Positions 7,638-11,466 of a stretch of 11,466 nt of DNA are shown one piece after another. Both the position numbers and the translations under genes were made by a program. Numbering within the stretch: position 1 is the first letter of the stretch; every line of letters begins with the position of its first letter. This DNA is from Collinsella sp. (GTDB taxonomy: Bacteria; Actinomycetota; Coriobacteriia; Coriobacteriales; Coriobacteriaceae). The stretch spans positions 1 to 11,466 of the forward strand of contig JAHAAK010000053.1 in NCBI GenBank assembly GCA_018376905.1. Reading direction: 5' to 3'. The notes under the pieces were generated by a model. That model was not told the origin of the DNA. It saw nothing but the letters and a program-made list of their open reading frames with translations, and did not search any database.

Positions 7638-8825
7638 CTACAACTCAAGAGCTGATTTAAGCCAATTGGCCGATTCATTCCTATACACATTAAGTCGTTG
7701 ACGTACTGACACAAAGTCGATTTCATTTGCCATTGCGGCACGGAAAGCATCCTTCGATTCGCAAATACGATCGGAGTTTCCAAGGACACGCAACAATGTA
7801 TCAATACGTGAGTTCGTAGACTGAGCACCCATATTCTCGTGGCGACGGAACGAGAAGAAGGGCACCTCAAAAATACTTGAGAAAACGCTTCCGTGGAAAG
7901 AGTCAGTACAGACATACGAAGCATGGGCAATCAAGTTGACCCACTCAGCCGGACCGGCTTCCCAAGGATAATAATCCGCGTAATCGTCATCAGCCTTAAC
8001 ATACTCATCGGGATGAGCAATGGCGACGATCTTCAAATTATGCTGCTTGGCAAGCTCTTGGGCACATTCACGATTCCATGCATTCTTACCCATGAAATAG
8101 CAGAAAACATAGGGCTCGTCAGGAACGTCAATCGAAGAGGAACAAGCAAGGCTTGCCCACTGATCTCTAGCCAGCAGCATCGTAGGGTCGCATACAACAG
8201 AGCATCGGACGCCCGTAGCTTTCTCTACCAAATCCGCTCCCGTATCCTCGCGAACAGAAATGGCCGAAAAATCGGAAAGAAAATCTTTTGTTTTACGAAG
8301 ATATTTTTCAGAAAGGGAAGATACTCCAAAACTAGTGGAATAAGACACCTTGCGGACAGGAGGCTGCACGAAAGATAGTGTAAAGTACCTACCAGCAATG
8401 TTAACAGGCAGCCAAAGCTGATCGCTGCCAACAACAACGCTGTCATAATCAGCCACAAGCGCCCCAAGTTCTTCAAACGAAGCGGCTTGAGGAGTAAAAC
8501 TAAAATGTGTTGACTCGAAAGATGAAAATGCACTTTTCCTCTTTGCCATTTTCTTTCCAAAGTCAGCATCAAGCTTCTGCTTGATGCGATGCTTTACAAA
8601 ACCCAGCTTTGCACGATAAAGATCTACATCAAATAGATGCTCAAGATAGTAATCATTGCGTCCTTCAGAAATAGCATGACCCAGGCCACGTTTATCAATA
8701 GTATTGACTTCAACTCCCAGCTCCTCAAGGGCACGCTGGGTCGCGTACGCCTGAAGAACGCTGCCAAAGTTGATTTTGTCATGACACGACGCGACTGCGA
8801 CTCGCTTAGAACATGTAATAGTCAA
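7638..8825 (-). CDS. Polysaccharide pyruvyl transferase family protein (WcaK/CsaB-like)
   Basis: A 395-residue protein of the family that transfers pyruvate from phosphoenolpyruvate to sugars of surface polysaccharides, making acidic ketals. Visible landmarks are SCHDKINFGSVLQAYAT (13-29) at the N-terminus, VVGSDQLW (131-138), SYSTSFG (161-167), CDPTMLL (212-218), GPAEWVNLIAHA (291-302) and the conserved TDSFHG (307-312), then FSFRR (325-329) and NSRI (338-341). The start is TTG at 8825: it lies 5-6 nt after a clear Shine-Dalgarno (AAGGGG) that overlaps the stop of the upstream GT4, and the N-terminal motif follows at once. It forms a tight pair with the FrhB-like gene. Some family members in capsule loci lack proven pyruvylation activity, so the exact reaction is inferred. 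Confidence 0.87.
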   Translation of the reverse strand: MTITCSKRVAVASCHDKINFGSVLQAYATQRALEELGVEVNTIDKRGLGHAISEGRNDYYLEHLFDVDLYRAKLGFVKHRIKQKLDADFGKKMAKRKSAFSSFESTHFSFTPQAASFEELGALVADYDSVVVGSDQLWLPVNIAGRYFTLSFVQPPVRKVSYSTSFGVSSLSEKYLRKTKDFLSDFSAISVREDTGADLVEKATGVRCSVVCDPTMLLARDQWASLACSSSIDVPDEPYVFCYFMGKNAWNRECAQELAKQHNLKIVAIAHPDEYVKADDDYADYYPWEAGPAEWVNLIAHASYVCTDSFHGSVFSSIFEVPFFSFRRHENMGAQSTNSRIDTLLRVLGNSDRICESKDAFRAAMANEIDFVSVRQRLNVYRNESANWLKSALEL

Positions 8826-8834
8826 GCTATCCCC

Positions 8835-9938
8835 TTAATCAACAGAACCTAAATAGGTCATATAACAATCCAATAACACTCTGGCCGCAGCATTAATTTC
8901 AAATACCTGCAAACCGGCATCGTCGCCAGGCGCGAAGACCTCTGTGCTCAACTCAATAAGTCTTTCGGCCCACTTTATACAGGAGCTAGAAAGTGATTCA
9001 AATTGCATCATGGATGTAACAGCGGTCTCAGAGGTAACGGTATCAGACGCAAGAATGGGTGTATGCGATGCCTGGCATTCAACTCCGACCATTGGGAGGC
9101 CTTCATACAGGCTCGGCAGGCAGAAAACATCAAATGCTCGATATAAAGATGCTGCGTCGCTTCTAGTGCCCAAAAACCGAACAGAATGGCTAATCCCCAG
9201 ACAATCAGCTTGGTCCTTTATCTGTTCAACCAACGGACCAGAACCAACCAAAACTAAAACTGCATCATTACGAATCTTTAAAACCTGATCGAATATATTA
9301 AGCAAATATGAGTGATTCTTCTGCTCTGTAAAACGACCAATGTGCCCAATTAGAAGCTGTCCATCAGCAACACCAAGCGATCGCCGCGTCCTTAGACGAT
9401 CCTCATCATCTGGCGCGAAAACAGACAAGTCGACAGCATTACGCATGACTACAAATTGAGAACTCGATCCAAATAACCATTCACCAGCGAATTTACTACA
9501 TGCAAAACGGTGAGTCGGATACCGGTTTGATTGCGTTTTCAGCACGGCCTTCAGGGCATTCTTGGCATACTCACCCCTACCACTCGTAGAGTGGCTATGG
9601 GCGATACGCACGGGGACACCCGCCTTCTTCGCAGCACGAAGAGGAAAGACCGAAAGCGCGTTGATGTGACTATGGACAATCTTCCAGCCCTCTTGCTTAA
9701 AGAGACGCTGAAGCTCTCGCTGGTATTCAGCTACATGCTGATAGGGCGGTATCTCAAAGACCCTGCCACCGAGCGATTCGATCTCGTCACGGGGAACAAG
9801 CGTCGAATCGGAATCAACAAGAAAGTCAAACTGCACTTTACCGCGATCGATGTGACGATAGTAATTCATAACGACAGCTTCGACGCCGCCACCAACCATC
9901 TTGCCAACAACCTGAGCCACCCTAACCGGTTCAGTCAT
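8835..9938 (-). CDS. GT4-family glycosyltransferase (EpsF-like)
   Basis: A GT-B-fold retaining transferase of 367 residues, a normal full length. The N-terminal half begins RVAQVVGKMVGGGVEAVVMN (6-25) and contains VHSHINAL (88-95) and RIAHSHS (111-117). The donor-binding half has IGHIGRFTEQKNH (197-209), LVGSGPL (230-236) and the EX7E motif with E279 and E287 in YEGLPMVGVE. The C-terminal helix VFEINAAARVLLDCYM is intact and is a useful reference for the broken tail of the second GT4. Its ATG directly follows the stop of the priming transferase (TAAATG), and a strong GGAGGT lies about 9 nt upstream. As the first transferase after the primer it may add the second sugar of the repeat unit, although gene order is only a weak guide. 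Confidence 0.92.
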   Translation of the reverse strand: MTEPVRVAQVVGKMVGGGVEAVVMNYYRHIDRGKVQFDFLVDSDSTLVPRDEIESLGGRVFEIPPYQHVAEYQRELQRLFKQEGWKIVHSHINALSVFPLRAAKKAGVPVRIAHSHSTSGRGEYAKNALKAVLKTQSNRYPTHRFACSKFAGEWLFGSSSQFVVMRNAVDLSVFAPDDEDRLRTRRSLGVADGQLLIGHIGRFTEQKNHSYLLNIFDQVLKIRNDAVLVLVGSGPLVEQIKDQADCLGISHSVRFLGTRSDAASLYRAFDVFCLPSLYEGLPMVGVECQASHTPILASDTVTSETAVTSMMQFESLSSSCIKWAERLIELSTEVFAPGDDAGLQVFEINAAARVLLDCYMTYLGSVD

Positions 9939-10688
9939 TTAGCAAGCACCTCCACCGGTAAAGACCTCAACGACCGTGAGGAGAACAATCTTCAAGTCCG
10001 TGATGGGGCCGCGCTTGGCGATGTACTCCAAATCACGGCGGACCATGCCGTCGAAGTCGGTATCGTTGCGGTCAGTCACCTGCCACCAGCCGGTAATGCC
10101 CGGCTTCACAGCCAAGCGCTGCAGGTCGTACTCGGTATACTCCGCGACCTCGTTGGGCAGCGGCGGGCGCGGGCCGACGACGGACATCTGACCCATGAAC
10201 ACGTTCAGGAACTGCGGAAACTCGTCGATGGAGTGCTTGCGAATGAACCTGCCGATCTTGGTGACGCGGGGGTCCTCCCTCATCTTGAACATGGCGCCGG
10301 CGATCTCGTTCTGCCCCTTGAGCTCGGCGAGGCGCTCGTCGGCGTCCTTGTACATGCTTCGGAACTTCCACATGCGGAAGGTAGTCAGACTGCCGTCGGG
10401 GCGGGTCTGGCCAACGCGGATTTGGCTGTAGAATGGGCTGCCGTCGCTCTCCAGGCGGATGAGCGCCGCCAGCACCAAGCTGGGAATCGCGATTACGACG
10501 AGCACAGCACCGCTGAACACGATGTCGAACGTGCGCTTGACGGCCCTATAGACAAGGCGCGAGCGGTCCCAGTCCATGATGGATTGCATAGCCTTGTACC
10601 GGCCGGCGCCCTCACGCCGGTCCATGGCCTGAGCAATCAGCGCCGCCCCCGCGGGCGCATTACTCTCTGTTACTTCTTTAGCAGCCAC
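9939..10688 (-). CDS. Priming sugar transferase (polyprenyl-phosphate hexose-1-phosphate transferase, PglC/WcaJ-type catalytic domain)
   Basis: A 249-residue monotopic phosphoglycosyltransferase that starts the repeat unit by moving a sugar-1-phosphate onto undecaprenyl phosphate. A single hydrophobic segment (about 57-79) contains a central Pro-Ser, as in the re-entrant helix of this family. The motifs follow in order: FRMWKFRSM (104-112), DPRVTKIGRFIRK (139-151), the catalytic Asp-Glu pair D155/E156 in SIDEFPQ, VVGPRPPLP (170-178) and KPGITGWWQV (195-204). It lacks the four-helix N-terminal region of full-length WcaJ, so it is the short form. The given start is GTG at 10688, but the ribosome-binding evidence is weak: the only AGGA lies about 14 nt upstream inside a stable hairpin. 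The frame is open back to the nusG stop, and a G10 tract separates an upstream ATG from it out of frame. Composition is GC-rich, unlike the distal genes. Confidence 0.9.
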   Translation of the reverse strand: MAAKEVTESNAPAGAALIAQAMDRREGAGRYKAMQSIMDWDRSRLVYRAVKRTFDIVFSGAVLVVIAIPSLVLAALIRLESDGSPFYSQIRVGQTRPDGSLTTFRMWKFRSMYKDADERLAELKGQNEIAGAMFKMREDPRVTKIGRFIRKHSIDEFPQFLNVFMGQMSVVGPRPPLPNEVAEYTEYDLQRLAVKPGITGWWQVTDRNDTDFDGMVRRDLEYIAKRGPITDLKIVLLTVVEVFTGGGAC

Positions 10689-10700
10689 AATAAAACTTAC

Positions 10701-10718
10701 GTTCCTGTCCCCAGGAAC
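10701..10718 (-). promoter_or_regulatory. Perfect 7-bp RNA hairpin with GNRA-type loop between nusG and the priming transferase
   Basis: On the transcript, GTTCCTGGGGACAGGAAC folds into a perfect 7-bp stem capped by GGGA, which fits the GNRA tetraloop pattern. The 3' arm holds AGGA, the only Shine-Dalgarno-like element before the GTG at 10688. It is not followed by a clean U-run (GTAAGTTTTATT), so a simple terminator is unlikely. Candidate roles are a recognition hairpin for the NusG-like protein encoded just upstream, or a ribosome-site sequestering stem. Both are inference. Confidence 0.5.
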
Positions 10719-10727
10719 CCCCCCCCC
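10718..10727 (-). repeat. G10 homopolymer upstream of the priming transferase
   Basis: Ten consecutive C on the plus strand read as G10 on the operon strand, directly abutting the hairpin at 10701-10718. The ATG at 10729-10727 uses the first G. At G10 it leads to a stop after ten codons. With 8 or 11 G it would run in frame into the priming transferase. The tract is therefore a candidate switch for the N-terminus or translation of the primer. Confidence 0.6.
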
Positions 10728-10772
10728 ATCTATGAATCCAAAATCAAGTAATTTGCCGGCGCAACGTCTCCC

Positions 10773-11363
10773 TTACGTTTTGCTGGGCACGTCTAACGGA
10801 AGCAGCTCCCTAAATGTGGAGTCACCCTCGCCCACGTCTACCAGGCACCAGCGTTTATGACGGTCTATCTTCTTTACACGGGCCTCTTGCCCCACCAAGG
10901 GCCCCTGTTCTATGTGCAACACGCCGTCTTCTATGCGCGCGACGCTGTTGCGCACTACGCCGTCGTCGTCCAGAACGCTGCGGTACCAGTCCTGTGCGTC
11001 GTCCGGCATGGGCATGTACGCCCGCTCCCTACTGCCAGCGATACGGCAGCCAAAGCTCAACTGGGCCAAAGCCTTGTCGAGCATGGCGACATCGCGCGTG
11101 GCGACGAAGAAGTATTCCTTGTACATGGGTTTGGTTTGAAGCGACCAGGCGCCGTCCCGCTTAAACCAAAACTCCTTTTGCATCACAAAAGCGTCCTGCA
11201 TCAGGTTGTGCGGGATAATGCGGCGAACCTTTTCGCAGGTCTCGCGCTCTTTTCCATGGGGAGTGTGGACCAGATACCAGCGGACGCGGCCATGCTGGCT
11301 GTTGGTAGTGGCGCCGTTAAATGCGCCCGGCAGCTGCTCTTGGCGCCGTGCCGTCTGTTCCAT
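10773..11363 (-). CDS. LoaP-like NusG-family processive antiterminator
   Basis: A 196-residue NusG paralog expected to bind RNA polymerase and suppress pausing or termination across the long operon. The NGN domain begins at VRWYLVHTPHGKERETCEKV (27-46), and KPMYKEYFFV (78-87) matches the usual NusG strand. The C-terminal KOW part (about 148-190) includes IEQGPLVGQEARVKKIDRHK (151-170). The GPL-G-E and KIDRHKR pattern recalls the LoaP subgroup, members of which sit next to polysaccharide and antibiotic operons. The ATG at 11363 is preferred over an upstream GTG at 11396: it has a good AGAGGGGG Shine-Dalgarno and starts at a sensible distance before the NGN domain. It is the first gene of the operon and is followed after 84 bp by the priming transferase. 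NusG-family membership is firm; the LoaP subgroup is likely. Confidence 0.87.
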   Translation of the reverse strand: MEQTARRQEQLPGAFNGATTNSQHGRVRWYLVHTPHGKERETCEKVRRIIPHNLMQDAFVMQKEFWFKRDGAWSLQTKPMYKEYFFVATRDVAMLDKALAQLSFGCRIAGSRERAYMPMPDDAQDWYRSVLDDDGVVRNSVARIEDGVLHIEQGPLVGQEARVKKIDRHKRWCLVDVGEGDSTFRELLPLDVPSKT

Positions 11364-11466
11364 GTTCTCGCCCCCTCTTTTGGCTTTGCGACGCACACAA
11401 ATGCAGGGGCGTTTAGAACAGGCTTCTCGCTCGCAGCTAGGCGCAGTCGCAAAAGTACAGGTTTTT
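11364..11466 (-). promoter_or_regulatory. 5' leader of the operon with inverted and direct repeats
   Basis: No convincing promoter hexamer pair was found, so the start site is probably beyond the window edge or non-canonical. The leader has an 8-bp inverted repeat, TTTGCGAC (11385-11392) with GTCGCAAA (11446-11453), whose inner arm ends just before the Shine-Dalgarno of the nusG paralog. CGCAG is repeated at 11432-11436 and 11442-11446, ten bases apart. These could form a leader structure or protein-binding site. The RfaH ops consensus is not present. Confidence 0.35.

Noticed and set aside
9531..10751. A 406-codon open frame on the plus strand opposite the priming transferase and first GT4
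   Set aside because: It is antisense to two well-supported genes and has no recognisable domain; long antisense frames are common opposite GC-rich genes.
10689..10775. Fusion of nusG to the priming transferase by read-through of one stop codon
   Set aside because: The 28 codons between them are open in the same frame, but a run that short without stops is not surprising and no fused homolog is known to me.
11364..11396. GTG start at 11396 for the NusG paralog
   Set aside because: The ATG at 11363 has a strong Shine-Dalgarno; the extra 11 residues would themselves span that Shine-Dalgarno region.
1..11466. CRISPR arrays, tRNA or rRNA genes, riboswitches
   Set aside because: No regularly spaced repeats, tRNA-like cloverleaf segments or rRNA motifs were seen on either strand.

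Overview
This window carries the 5' and central part of a Wzx/Wzy-type capsule or exopolysaccharide operon. Every recognisable gene lies on the minus strand, so the operon reads from high to low coordinates and begins near 11363. The likely host is a high-GC Gram-positive of the class Coriobacteriia (Collinsella/Olsenella-like). This rests on the GC-rich flanks, the style of the IS256-type transposase remnant, and a LoaP-like NusG paralog followed directly by a priming sugar transferase. The genus is inference.

Layout in order of transcription: a structured leader (11466-11364); a LoaP-like NusG-family antiterminator (11363-10773); an 84-bp spacer with a G10 tract and a perfect 7-bp hairpin (10772-10689); a priming phosphoglycosyltransferase (10688-9939); a GT4 transferase (9938-8835); a polysaccharide pyruvyl transferase (8825-7638); an FrhB/FdhB-type iron-sulfur flavoprotein (7629-6385); a GT32-like DxD transferase (6362-5610); a second GT4 with a G9 tract at its 3' end (5610-4573); a GT2 transferase (4576-3512); a Wzy polymerase (3511-2312); and a Wzx flippase (2312-903). 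Genes overlap by 1-4 nt or are separated by at most about 22 nt, so this is one operon. It closes with a bidirectional hairpin terminator (798-820). Below that lies a broken, truncated IS256-family transposase (about 98-708).

How the genes would work together: the primer loads a phosphosugar on undecaprenyl phosphate. Four glycosyltransferases extend it to a repeat unit of up to about five sugars. The pyruvyl transferase, possibly with the FrhB-like protein, decorates the unit. Wzx flips it and Wzy polymerises it. The NusG paralog probably lets RNA polymerase cross the roughly 10-kb operon. No chain-length regulator, tyrosine kinase or nucleotide-sugar enzyme is in the window.

Base composition is mosaic. 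The nusG/primer end and the IS remnant are GC-rich, while wzx, wzy, GT2 and the second GT4 are clearly AT-richer. This fits an exchangeable serotype cassette between conserved flanks.

The most notable observation concerns two long poly-G tracts on the coding strand. One is G9 in the last codons of the second GT4. In the frame that G8 (or G11) would give, it encodes a convincing GT4 C-terminal tail, bringing the protein to 372 aa and matching the sibling GT4 (367 aa). The other is G10 just upstream of the priming transferase, where G8 or G11 would join an upstream ATG to the gene in frame. Both suggest slipped-strand phase variation (or transcriptional slippage) of surface polysaccharide, unless the tract lengths are assembly errors.
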